A stretch of DNA of 32,430 nucleotides, taken from Pseudomonadota bacterium (GTDB lineage Bacteria > Desulfobacterota > Desulfarculia > Adiutricales > JAGVGV01). The DNA lies in contig JAHJTB010000551.1 of assembly GCA_018830135.1 (NCBI GenBank), positions 1 through 32,430 of the forward strand, read 5' to 3'. The notes beneath the pieces were generated by a model. The model was not told the origin of the DNA, did not search any database, and saw only the letters and a list, made by a program, of their open reading frames with translations. Numbering within the stretch: the first letter of the stretch is position 1; each line of letters begins with the position of its first letter. Positions 9,169 to 18,077 of this stretch are shown here, in pieces. Both the position numbers and the translations under genes were made by a program.

Positions 9169-10485
9169 TCAGTAGATTTCGAAGAATTCCCGGGCCACGG
9201 TCTGGCCCGAGATGGACAAGACCACGATGTATTTGCCCGGCTTCCAGTTCCCGGGATTCTCCCATCCCCAGCCCATGTAGTTGGACCATGATTTCCAAGT
9301 GCTTTCGATCCAGCCCGGGTTGTCCTGTTCGGCCAGGAGGCTGCCGTCGGGCCGGTAATAGGCTGCATGGACCACGAAGTCCTTGCGATAGCCCAGCGGC
9401 TTTTCCAGATTCAAACCGATTTCCCAGTTGATGAAGCGGGCCCCCCCCTTCGAAAATCGGGTGCTATATTGGCGCTGGTTGGCGGGAAGTACACCCCGTC
9501 CGGACTCGTAGAACCTGAGCCGGATGTTTTTCCCTCCGATGGCTTCGAGGATGTTGGGTTGGTACGACGGCGAAGACACGGATGCCACCTGGGTGCGTTC
9601 CCGTTTCAAACGTTCCTTTTCAGCCTCCAGGCGGGCCTGCTCTTCGGCCAGGCGTTGCCGCTCGGCCTCGACGCGGGCCCGATCGTCCGCAAGCCCGTCC
9701 GGCGCTTTGCTGGTGTAAGCGGGGGCCGCCTGGCCCGGAACCAGGAAAAAGTCGGGCAAAGGTGAGTGGTTGATCCAGGGGACCTGCTGGTTTTGGGAGG
9801 CCGACATGACTTCACGGCCGACCCGGTTGAACAGGTTCGTCAGCTCGACGCCGGGCTGATCGAGGTAGGCGAGCAGTTTCGAGGTGTAGAGCCCGTTCCT
9901 GGATACGCCGTCCTGGGCCACCGAACCCGGGGCCGTGGCAAAAGCGATCAGGGAGCCGGGCGGGGCGTTCATCTGGGCCAGCCCGCCCCGGACCGCTCTC
10001 AGGCTCCGGAAGGGATTGTTGCGGCAGGCGTCGAGGATAACGATGTTCAGCCGGTTTCCGGCGTAGGACATGGCGTCCAGGACGTAGTTGGCCGAGATGC
10101 ACTGGTCCTTGACGTCGAAATCCCTTTGGATATCGGCGTCCACCGGCACGAGGTAGTTTTCGCCCTCGAGTTGGAGCCCGTGCCCGGCGTAGAAAAAGAG
10201 GCCCACGCCGCCTTTCTTGATCCGGTCCCCGAAGTCCCGGACGGCGCTTCTGAACTGAACACGGCTGACGTTGACCTGCTTGATGACCGTGAATCCCAGT
10301 TTCGTCAAGGCCGCGGCCATGTCCTCGGCGTCGTGGGCCGGGTTGCGCAACGGTGTGTTTATATAGTCGCTGTTGCCGATGACCAGGGCGTTTCGGGGCT
10401 CCGCGGCCGCTTGCCCGGCGCTGGAGAAGGCCAGGATCAGGGCGGGTATAACCAACAGGGCCGGCAAGTATTTCCTTTGCATCAT
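9169..10485 (-). CDS. Exported caspase-like (peptidase C14 family) protein with coiled-coil linker and C-terminal beta-rich domain
   Basis: RNALVIGNSDY, FFYAGHG (His) and ILDACRNNPF (Cys) dyad motifs; N-terminal hydrophobic signal MMQRKYLPALLVIPALILAFSSAGQAAA; AERQRLAEEQARLEAEKERLKRE coiled coil. Start taken at 10485 (GAAGGGGG upstream) rather than the tracked 10608. Confidence 0.9.
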   Translation of the reverse strand: MMQRKYLPALLVIPALILAFSSAGQAAAEPRNALVIGNSDYINTPLRNPAHDAEDMAAALTKLGFTVIKQVNVSRVQFRSAVRDFGDRIKKGGVGLFFYAGHGLQLEGENYLVPVDADIQRDFDVKDQCISANYVLDAMSYAGNRLNIVILDACRNNPFRSLRAVRGGLAQMNAPPGSLIAFATAPGSVAQDGVSRNGLYTSKLLAYLDQPGVELTNLFNRVGREVMSASQNQQVPWINHSPLPDFFLVPGQAAPAYTSKAPDGLADDRARVEAERQRLAEEQARLEAEKERLKRERTQVASVSSPSYQPNILEAIGGKNIRLRFYESGRGVLPANQRQYSTRFSKGGARFINWEIGLNLEKPLGYRKDFVVHAAYYRPDGSLLAEQDNPGWIESTWKSWSNYMGWGWENPGNWKPGKYIVVLSISGQTVAREFFEIY

Positions 10486-10570
10486 GCCCCCTTCGTTCGA
10501 AAAGGCCTGCCTGGGCCGGAAATCGGCCCAGGTTATGATATCCAAGGACGGAGTCGAAGGCAACAAGCGA

Positions 10571-10600
10571 AAAGGGCTGGCCGTTACCGGCCAACCCTTT
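10571..10600 (-). terminator. Intrinsic terminator downstream of tRNA-Pro
   Basis: On the - strand: AAAGGGtTGGCCG-GTAA-CGGCCAgCCCTTTT. Confidence 0.8.
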
Positions 10601-10608
10601 ATTTTCAC

Positions 10609-10685
10609 TGGTCGGGACGACTGGATTTGAACCAGCGACCCCAGCGTCCCGAACGCTGTGCTCTACCAGACTGAGCCACGTCCCG
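10609..10685 (-). tRNA. tRNA-Pro (anticodon CGG), 3' CCA encoded
   Basis: Cloverleaf by eye: acceptor CGGGACG/CGTCCCG, D-arm GCTC..GAGC, anticodon arm CAGCG-TTCGGGA-CGCTG, T-arm GCTGG-TTCAAAT-CCAGT, discriminator A then CCA. Confidence 0.96.
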
Positions 10686-10695
10686 ACATCAAGGC

Positions 10696-10724
10696 AGATT
10701 ACCGAATTCCGGAGCGGATGGCAA
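10696..10724 (-). promoter_or_regulatory. Sigma70-like promoter for tRNA-Pro
   Basis: - strand TTGCCA - 17 bp - TAATCT, ending about 10 nt before the mature tRNA 5' end. Confidence 0.7.
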
Positions 10725-10740
10725 GAAAAATCCGCGAACC

Positions 10741-10771
10741 GTTCCCGGGGGAACCGCCGGCGGGGCCGGCG
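10741..10771 (-). repeat. Tandem hairpins after the DUF4124-like gene (terminator-like, weak U-tract)
   Basis: GTTCCCGGGGGAAC (10741-10754) and CGCCGGC-GGG-GCCGGCG (10755-10771) directly after the - strand CDS. Confidence 0.5.
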
Positions 10772-10774
10772 CCT

Positions 10775-11446
10775 CTATTTATCGAGTTCATCGAGCATCT
10801 TCTGTTGGGTCCTGGTGTGGGCGTTCATCTGGGCGGCCACTTCCTTGGAGACCCGGATGAGGTCGGCGGGGGTCATGAGATTGGGCAGGGACTTGCCGCT
10901 GCCGGACCGGGTCCCCGCGGTCGCCCCCGCAGCCCCACCTCCGGCCACGGGCAGACCCAAACCGGAAATCTGTTTGGACAGCCACATCGAGTAGATGGTG
11001 TAAGCCCCGGCCATGAGGACCATGGCCAGGCCGACGCGGACCAGAATGCGGAACATGAATCCGCCCTGGAACCGCTTGAGCAGCCGGGATAGAAAGTAGA
11101 AGAGGATGACGCCGGCGAAGACGTAGCCCACGACGACGGCCTTCTGGGTTTGGAGAAAGGAGGCCAGCGCGTCGCGGACCCGGCCGATCCGGGGACTGGC
11201 CACCTGTTCGGCCTTGCGTTTGATCTGGTCGACGACCTGGGTCGGGGAGGTTTTTCGTTCCTCCATGACCATGGTCTCGACCGGCCCTTGATGGTCTTTG
11301 GGAATCTGGCCCGGGTCCTGGACGAAGTGGGTCGTCCCTTTTTTGTCCTTGTACTTGTAAATGGTCTGGGCGTCTGCCCCGGCCGGGCCGAGGCATATCG
11401 CCAGAAGGAATACCCAAAGGCAGGCTGCGAATCGAAACCCCCTCAT
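10775..11446 (-). CDS. Exported DUF4124-like protein with internal transmembrane segments
   Basis: Signal peptide MRGFRFAACLWVFLLAICLGPAGADA then QTIYKYKDKKGTTHFVQDPGQIP, typical of DUF4124; two hydrophobic segments follow. Confidence 0.8.
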   Translation of the reverse strand: MRGFRFAACLWVFLLAICLGPAGADAQTIYKYKDKKGTTHFVQDPGQIPKDHQGPVETMVMEERKTSPTQVVDQIKRKAEQVASPRIGRVRDALASFLQTQKAVVVGYVFAGVILFYFLSRLLKRFQGGFMFRILVRVGLAMVLMAGAYTIYSMWLSKQISGLGLPVAGGGAAGATAGTRSGSGKSLPNLMTPADLIRVSKEVAAQMNAHTRTQQKMLDELDK

Positions 11447-11478
11447 GTCCGAACCCCCTTTCGACCGCTTCGGTATTA

Positions 11479-12891
11479 TTAGTCCAAATCCGACGGCCTT
11501 TCAACCGGGAATCCGGCCGGTTCCCCCGGTCCCCGGTTCGGGCCGGTTCTCCCGGCCCGGATGTCGGCCGTGATTCGGGCATAGGTCGGTTCATCCACCG
11601 GATAGAAGGCCAGCAGGGCCATGCCCGCCAGGATCAGACCCAGCGGGATAAAGGACATCATCAGCCGCAAGCCGGTCAGGGCTTTCAGGCTTTGTTCGGC
11701 GTGAGGCATGTATCCCACCAGGTCCAGCCCGAGGCCGGCCAGCAGGCCGGCCAGGGCGGCGGAGAGCTTGAACGTAAAAAAGAAACAGCCGAAAACGATC
11801 CCCTCCCGGCGCAGGCCCGTTCGCCATTGGCCGTATTCGACCGTGTCCGGCATCATGGCCCAGGGGCAGAGAAAGGCGGCCGAAAGGCCGGCTCCGCATA
11901 CGACCAGCAGAAGAATGGTCTTAATAATTTCGGATTCGCCGGTAAAATATATCCCGACCAGCGACCCGCAGACGATCAGCATGCCGAACTGATAGGCGAA
12001 CCGTTTGCTGAACCGGTTGGAAAGATAGACGTAAAAGGGGATGAGCAGGGCCGAGGTGATGAACAGGGCCAGGAAGGCCGCGGGAATCCAGTTTTCCGCC
12101 CCCAGGTTGTATTTAAAGTAATAGTTGACCAGGGCGGCCATGATGTTCATGGCCACGTTGAACAGGAGCGTGGAGGCGGCCAGGGTCAGAAAGGCCCGAT
12201 TGGACAGGACCAGGGCCGCGCTCGTCCTGAAGGGAAGACGGGGGGGCGCCTCGGCGCCGACCCGTTCCTGGACCGAAGCGAAGGTGATCCACAGGCCGGC
12301 CGCCACCACCAGCCCGTACAAGGCGCCGACCGCCCGGAATCCGGCGACTTCGTTCGGAAACCATGCGGCCAGAGGCTTGGTCGCCCCGGCGGCGAACAGG
12401 GTGCCGAGGATGCCGAAAACGACCTTGTACCCGGCCAGACTGGAGCGTTCCCGAGTGTCGCGGGTCAGGGTCGCGGTCAGGGAGGTGTATGGAATATTGA
12501 CCAGGCTCATGGCCGTGAAGAACAGGATGAACGTCCCGAGAGCGTACCAGATCCTCGACCCGGCGGTCAGGTCCGGTGAGGCGAAAAGCAGGAAAGTGGT
12601 CAGTCCCACCGGCGCGGCGCCGAACAGGATATAGGGCCGTCTGGCGCCCCAGCGAGTCGAGGTGCGGTCGGACAGGCCGCCTACGATAGGGTCGAAAATG
12701 CCCAGGGCCAGGCGTCCGAACATGAGGATCATCCCGGCCGCGGCCGCCTCGATCATGAATACGTCGGTAAAGTAGTAGAGCAGGTAGAAGGAGGCCAGAT
12801 TGAAGGCGGTCTGAATCGAAAAATCGCCCAAGCCATAACCGAGCTTCCGGCCGACTGAAAGCCGGTCCGATCCGGCGGACAGAGAGCTCAT
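11479..12891 (-). CDS. MFS transporter, GPH (glycoside-pentoside-hexuronide:cation symporter) type
   Basis: 470 aa polytopic; LGYGLGDF..., DPIVGGLSDRTSTRWGARRPYILFGA is characteristic of the GPH family. Confidence 0.9.
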   Translation of the reverse strand: MSSLSAGSDRLSVGRKLGYGLGDFSIQTAFNLASFYLLYYFTDVFMIEAAAAGMILMFGRLALGIFDPIVGGLSDRTSTRWGARRPYILFGAAPVGLTTFLLFASPDLTAGSRIWYALGTFILFFTAMSLVNIPYTSLTATLTRDTRERSSLAGYKVVFGILGTLFAAGATKPLAAWFPNEVAGFRAVGALYGLVVAAGLWITFASVQERVGAEAPPRLPFRTSAALVLSNRAFLTLAASTLLFNVAMNIMAALVNYYFKYNLGAENWIPAAFLALFITSALLIPFYVYLSNRFSKRFAYQFGMLIVCGSLVGIYFTGESEIIKTILLLVVCGAGLSAAFLCPWAMMPDTVEYGQWRTGLRREGIVFGCFFFTFKLSAALAGLLAGLGLDLVGYMPHAEQSLKALTGLRLMMSFIPLGLILAGMALLAFYPVDEPTYARITADIRAGRTGPNRGPGEPAGFPVERPSDLD

Positions 12892-12899
12892 GGGGCAAG

Positions 12900-12930
12900 C
12901 CTCGCCCGGCCGGCCGTCGGCCGGGCGAGG
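12900..12930 (-). promoter_or_regulatory. 13-bp perfect hairpin in the 5' leader of the MFS gene, overlapping its probable Shine-Dalgarno
   Basis: CCTCGCCCGGCCG-GCCGT-CGGCCGGGCGAGG; on the - strand the 3' arm ends in GAGG, 8 nt before the ATG at 12891. Confidence 0.75.
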
Positions 12931-13027
12931 TCGGTATTCGAATCAATAAACCGGTTGTGGCCCGGCCGATGGTTTGGCTTGCGCTTCATTTCCGGGTTAA
13001 ATACCGGTCCCTCCCGCCCTCCGTGGA

Positions 13028-13825
13028 TCAGGCCTCGCTTCGCGACTTGGCCTTTTCCAGTTCCGAGGTCCAGTACTGGTTGGCCATTTGATAGAAAAAC
13101 CGATTGTCCTCGAAAAACGGCGCGCTGGCCGCCTGTTCGGCGGCCTCGGTCACGTACCCCAGTTCGGCCGTCTCCCGGCCGGCCCGGATGAAACCGTCCA
13201 TGGCCCGGCTGTAGGTCTCGGGAAAAAACTCCCTGGCCACGATGGCCTCCGCGGCCGGGCGCAGCAGCTCGCCGACGATCATGTTCCGGTAAGGGCGGCG
13301 CAGCATGTCCAGCAGGGCTCCGAAATGGTCGGTTTCCGGGAACCCGCATACGGAAATGATGACCAGACGCACGTTGCCCTTGTACCGGGCCGGGTGGCTG
13401 GTCAGACCGTTTTCACCCTCGATGAGGAACGGTTCGGCCAGCGGCACCGTCCGGTCCAGGAAGTCCTTGAACAGGCCGGTGACGGAAAAGAAATACAAGG
13501 GCACGGCGTAAACCCACAGGTCGGCGGAGATCAGTTTTTCGAGCAGCGGGGGCATGTCGTCCTTCTGCATGCATTGGCCCGGCGTTTTCGTCCAGCAATG
13601 GAAACAGCCCAGGCAGTGCCCGATGTTCAATTTGTTCAGATAGACCACTTCGGACTCGACCCCGGCCCCGGTCAGGCCTTCCAGATACTTATCCAGGCAG
13701 TGATCGGTCCAGCCCTTCCGGCCGCGTGGACTGCCCTGGATGACCAGGGCCTTTTTCACCGGGCCGAAATTACGGGTGGTCGCTTTTCTTTCTTCATCCC
13801 GAGTCATAGTTCCCCCTTCAGCCAT
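13028..13825 (-). CDS. NADPH-dependent FMN reductase-like flavoprotein with Cys motif (iron-sulfur flavoprotein-like)
   Basis: KKALVIQGSPRGRKGWTDHCLD, LNIGHCLGCFHCWTKTPGQCMQKDDM, YAVPLYFFSVTGLFKDFLDR. Start 13825 or 13807; both have GAAGGGGGAA upstream. Confidence 0.85.
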   Translation of the reverse strand: MAEGGTMTRDEERKATTRNFGPVKKALVIQGSPRGRKGWTDHCLDKYLEGLTGAGVESEVVYLNKLNIGHCLGCFHCWTKTPGQCMQKDDMPPLLEKLISADLWVYAVPLYFFSVTGLFKDFLDRTVPLAEPFLIEGENGLTSHPARYKGNVRLVIISVCGFPETDHFGALLDMLRRPYRNMIVGELLRPAAEAIVAREFFPETYSRAMDGFIRAGRETAELGYVTEAAEQAASAPFFEDNRFFYQMANQYWTSELEKAKSRSEA

Positions 13826-13871
13826 GATTCCCCCTTCTTGGCCGGCCGTGATGAGGGGCCGTCCCCGGATT

Positions 13872-15041
13872 TCAGACTTCGACGACCGTGACCGCCAGGG
13901 GCGTGCGGGCCAGCATCTCGCCACCGTGGGCGGTCACGCGGACCGGACACTCCAGGCGCATGCCGCCCACCCCCGGCACGGTCATGGACAAAAAGCCGAC
14001 TTCGACCACGTTTTCCTCGAGCACGATATGAATGAATTCCTCGCTGTTGCCGATGGCCGGGTACCACTCGTGCCCGAGCACGCCCAGGCCGTGTCCGAAG
14101 AAGGGCACGGTGTAGGGCAGATAGCCCGAAGCGTCCAGCACGTCGTTGACAGACCGCCAGACCTCGCCGATGGTCGTCCCGGCCTTCATGGAACCAACCA
14201 GGGTCTCGGCCGCGACCAGGTAGGCCTCGCACAGCTTCCGCTGTTCGGCCGAAGGTCGGCCCAGGATAAAATTATGAGACAGGTCTGACATATAGGTCCG
14301 ATAGGCGGGGTGAAAATCCACCAGAACGGTGTCCCCCTCCTGGACCAGTTTGCCGCTGGGCTGGGTGGTTCCGGTCATGGGATACGAGGCCCGGTATCCG
14401 GAAGCGACCTCGGACGATCCGGTCACGGCCCAGTGGTACTCGCTGCCCAGCCGTCGCAGTTCATGTTCGCCGATACCGGCGATTTCGGTCTCGCTCAGGC
14501 CGGGGACCAGGGCATCCCGGACCCGGTCGATCGCCGAATCGGCCATGGCCGCCGCCTGCCGCATGAGCACGATTTCGCCGGGCTCCTTGACGTAGGATGC
14601 CCGGTCGATCACGCCCGGGGCGTTGACGAAGCGGGCTTCGGGCAGGGCCTCTTTCAGAAAGTCGTACTCGGTGGCGAACAGATACCCGGTATTGCCCCGG
14701 GGCGAATGACCCAGCTCGACGCCGATGACGGAACGCTCCCAGCCATGGGTCATGATCTGATGCACGACCAGGTCCATCATGTCCATCCCCGGCACGGGCG
14801 CGTAGGCCAGGACTTCGTCCAGCCAGGACTCCCGCAGGACCCGTTCCTGGTCGATCAGAAAGTTGACCAGCCCGACGTACCCGTCCCGGGAAAGCAGGGC
14901 CGCGGCGCGCCAGGGCACAAAGGCCCCGGCCACGAAGGTCACGCTGACCATACGCGTGCCGATCAGGACGTCGACGCCGTGGGCGTCCATTTCCTGCCGG
15001 ATACGGTTCATGCGCTTGTGAAAATCGATATGCACGTTCAT
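13872..15041 (-). CDS. M24 (Xaa-Pro aminopeptidase/creatinase fold) family protein
   Basis: VLVDFHPAYRTYMSDLSHNFILG, FFGHGLGVLGHEW, VPGVGGMRLE. Start at 15041 (MNVHIDFHKRMNRIRQEMD, GGGAGAG upstream). Confidence 0.85.
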   Translation of the reverse strand: MNVHIDFHKRMNRIRQEMDAHGVDVLIGTRMVSVTFVAGAFVPWRAAALLSRDGYVGLVNFLIDQERVLRESWLDEVLAYAPVPGMDMMDLVVHQIMTHGWERSVIGVELGHSPRGNTGYLFATEYDFLKEALPEARFVNAPGVIDRASYVKEPGEIVLMRQAAAMADSAIDRVRDALVPGLSETEIAGIGEHELRRLGSEYHWAVTGSSEVASGYRASYPMTGTTQPSGKLVQEGDTVLVDFHPAYRTYMSDLSHNFILGRPSAEQRKLCEAYLVAAETLVGSMKAGTTIGEVWRSVNDVLDASGYLPYTVPFFGHGLGVLGHEWYPAIGNSEEFIHIVLEENVVEVGFLSMTVPGVGGMRLECPVRVTAHGGEMLARTPLAVTVVEV

Positions 15042-15302
15042 GCGCGCTCTCCCGGCGTGTGAATGTGTCTTCGGACCGGCCCGGGTCGCCTCCAAGGGAC
15101 CCGAAAGCCTTGTAACCCGAGGCAGGAGCAACAAAGATCGAAAACGTATTATATCAGGTTTTTCCGGTCCGGGAAGGCAAAAGCCGGGAGCAGGGCATGC
15201 TGGCCAGTGACGGGATGCGGTTTATGACCGCCCGGATGCCAGAGGCCGGGCGGCCGTGTGGAGTCCACTCGTTTTCTGTTCATTGTGCAGGCGAAGCGGG
15301 CG

Positions 15303-17774
15303 CTACCGATCGGGCGAACCGGTCAGGTAGAAGGCCGCCCAGAAAAAGGGCTCCGGGTATGTCGCCATCAGCTCGATCTGGGCCTGCCGCAACGCCTCGG
15401 CCGGCGGGTGTTCGGCCAGGGCCCGGTAAAAACCTTCCATGAGTTCATAAGTCGATTTGTCAGCCACGCTCCACAAGCTGGCCAGGACACCGCCGGCGCC
15501 CGCGTAAAGAAAGGCCCGGTTCAGGCCCTGGACTTCGTCGCCGCCTTCCAGTGCCCCTACACCGGACTCGCAGGCGCTCAGGACCACCAGCCGGGGATTC
15601 ATGGTCAGGGAGAAAATTTCCCAGGTCTCGAGCCGGCCGTCATTTTTCCGGTCCCCGGTCAGCATAAGGGCCGATTTCAGGGGCTGGCGCGAGTCATACA
15701 CCCCGTGAGCCGCGACGTGGATCAGACCCGTTCCGACCAATTTGCGCTCCTTGAGTGCCGTTTCGCTGGCCTGGCCGCCGGTCAGGACGGTCTTGCGCTC
15801 GAACCGCCCGGCAATGGTCCGGACCTCGGTTTCGGCATACTTGAGGGAGAGTTCCGGATCACCCAGATCGGGGTTGCCCAGGGCCAGTAGAGACCGGCCG
15901 TCCCGGGTCACGGCCTTGTCCAGAAAAAACAGGCTCGAGGCGTTGGGCAGGATGCTGATGACGTAGTCCTGAATCAGAAACCGGTCCGGGCCCTGGGGCA
16001 GGCTGGCGAAGGGCAGGTAATGGAGGCTGCCGCTGGGGACGATAATCAGGTTGCGCTCGCCGGTCAGGCGCTCCCGAATCGGGTGGATCAGGGCCCGAAC
16101 CAGTTGCTCGCCGAGCATCCTCCGGGTGGCCCGTTGACGATCCACCACGGCCCGCCGGTAGTCCGATATCAACGCGTTCAAGGCATCGGCGCCCATGTCC
16201 GAGGCCGAGGCCGATACGCCCCGTTTTGCAACCACCCAGACCAGAATGCGGGTCCGGTCGATAAAATAGGACAGAAGCACGGTTCGGCGATCCAGGCGGC
16301 CCATGATTTTCTTTACCGGGACCGTGGCCACCGAGGTCGTGGCGACGAACTCGAGACTTTGGGCCTTGATGGCTTCGATCACCTCGGCCCGTTCCCGCTG
16401 CAGTCGTTCGTAGTCATGGAAAACGGCCGCCCGGTCCGGACCTTCGATGGTTTTTAGCCTGCGGGCCGTAACCCGGATGCGGACGTCCAGGGACCGTTCC
16501 CGTTCGACCAGCTTGGGATCGACGCCGGCCTTGACCCGAATCTTCCGGTCGGCCAGCATGTCCAGAAAGGCCCTGGCCTTGGCCCGTTCCAGGTAATCGA
16601 ATCCGGCTTCGAGGCGGCCGGTGTCGTAGCAGAGATTGATCATGCGGGCGTAGACTTCCTGGACCGAGGCGGCAAATATCTTTTTCAGGGCCTCTTCCCC
16701 GAGCCGGGAACGGGTCTGTTCCAGGGCATCGATCGCCCGGGCCAGGACCCGGAATGCCTCGTCAGATCGCCCCCGATCGGCCAGGACCGCCCCCAGTTGG
16801 TACCCGGTCCGCCAGACGATGTCCAGGGCCCCGAACTGCTCGGCCTGGTCCATGAACGACTCGAAGGTCTTGACCCGGTCCGGTCCGATCTCGACGCCGG
16901 GGGCCGTCAGGTCGGCCTTGGCCCGCAGGGCCTGGTTGATCATCAGCCCGAACGGCCGGTTCGCCTCCTGGAAGGCCTCCCGGCCGGCCTCGAAATGCCG
17001 GGCCGCTTCCTCCCGCCGGCCCAATTCACCGAGCACCGCGCCGATCATGGTCCTCGAGTATCCGACGCCATCCAGGAAGATCGGGTCCAGGGTCACGAAC
17101 TGCCCGTAAAATGGGTCTTTGACCACTTTCCAGACCCGGGAGATCAGGGCGTCGGCGGATTCGAGGGATTCGAGGGCCTCGGCCGGACGTCCGGCGAAAA
17201 AGTGCAGGGTGCCCAGGTTGGTCCGGGCATGGAGCAGGGCCTTTGTTTTGCGGAATAATTCCGTCAGTTGCTTTTTGTTTGGCGGGGAAGCGAAGACCGT
17301 CGGAAAATCGAAGTCCGCCAGGGTTTCAATGGCCCGCTGATAATGCTCGCGGGCCTTTTTCGTGTCGCCCAGGAACATGTAGACGTCCCCCAGGCCGGCG
17401 TCGATCTCGGCGGCATCGCCGTGCAACCGTTCGCCCAGGGCGTGGGCCTCCCGCAAGCGGTCCAGGGCCTGGCCGTAAAGGGCCAGTTCCCGCTCGATCC
17501 AGCCCATCCGTTCCAGGCAGGCCAGCATGCCCGCTTCCTCTCCCCGGCGCTTGTAGTCGTCGTAAGCCCGGCCATAGGCGGCCAGGGCCGGCTCATACTC
17601 GCCTTCGGATTCCAGGGCTCGCGCCTGATTCAGGTCCTGGTTGGGCGTGACCAGGTAGGCGGATAGCGGCTCGGCCGCGCCGGCTGGAAGCGAAAGGGCC
17701 AGGAGCAGCCATACCGCGGCGGCGAAGCGCGCCAAAGGTATGCCTGTCGAGGCGATCGGGGGAAAAAGCCGCAT
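15303..17774 (-). CDS. Exported TPR-CHAT domain protein (caspase-clan CHAT peptidase-like)
   Basis: C-terminal CHAT signature: LIHVAAHGVYDSRQPLKSALML (His) ... LVVLSACESGVGALEGGDEVQGLNRAFLYAGAGGVLASLWSVAD (Cys); N-terminal TPR-like repeats; signal peptide MRLFPPIASTGIPLARFAAAVWLLLALSLPAGAAE. Start at 17774 with CAGGAG upstream. Confidence 0.92.
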   Translation of the reverse strand: MRLFPPIASTGIPLARFAAAVWLLLALSLPAGAAEPLSAYLVTPNQDLNQARALESEGEYEPALAAYGRAYDDYKRRGEEAGMLACLERMGWIERELALYGQALDRLREAHALGERLHGDAAEIDAGLGDVYMFLGDTKKAREHYQRAIETLADFDFPTVFASPPNKKQLTELFRKTKALLHARTNLGTLHFFAGRPAEALESLESADALISRVWKVVKDPFYGQFVTLDPIFLDGVGYSRTMIGAVLGELGRREEAARHFEAGREAFQEANRPFGLMINQALRAKADLTAPGVEIGPDRVKTFESFMDQAEQFGALDIVWRTGYQLGAVLADRGRSDEAFRVLARAIDALEQTRSRLGEEALKKIFAASVQEVYARMINLCYDTGRLEAGFDYLERAKARAFLDMLADRKIRVKAGVDPKLVERERSLDVRIRVTARRLKTIEGPDRAAVFHDYERLQRERAEVIEAIKAQSLEFVATTSVATVPVKKIMGRLDRRTVLLSYFIDRTRILVWVVAKRGVSASASDMGADALNALISDYRRAVVDRQRATRRMLGEQLVRALIHPIRERLTGERNLIIVPSGSLHYLPFASLPQGPDRFLIQDYVISILPNASSLFFLDKAVTRDGRSLLALGNPDLGDPELSLKYAETEVRTIAGRFERKTVLTGGQASETALKERKLVGTGLIHVAAHGVYDSRQPLKSALMLTGDRKNDGRLETWEIFSLTMNPRLVVLSACESGVGALEGGDEVQGLNRAFLYAGAGGVLASLWSVADKSTYELMEGFYRALAEHPPAEALRQAQIELMATYPEPFFWAAFYLTGSPDR

Positions 17775-18077
17775 GAGATGCTCCTGGAACCGGACCGTAG
17801 CGACAGGCGAGCCGTTCGGTCCTTGGGTTTGATCCATTATAAGCGACGCGGCCCGGTTTTTACAAACCGAGGGCCGACGGCCTGTCATTATGGGTATGAA
17901 CGTGGGCCTATTGGATTCCAGCCGTTCGGGCGGCTCGGAATCGCCCCGATTACTGCGGAGGCCCGGCGTTTTGCGGCCAGGGCTTGTCGCTTTCGGGCAA
18001 AAAAGGTATGATCCCGGGTGATCGACACAACCTGACGAAATGAATGTTCACGGGAAGTCCCCCGGAAAGGCGGCGCT

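Noticed and set aside
9766-10674. 302-aa + strand ORF opposite the caspase-like gene, extending into the tRNA
   Set aside because: Antisense to a motif-supported CDS and overlaps tRNA-Pro.
9169-17774. Antiphage or type III CRISPR-associated caspase system
   Set aside because: No cas genes, repeat-spacer array, sensor NTPase or nuclease seen nearby, and both caspase-clan proteins appear exported.
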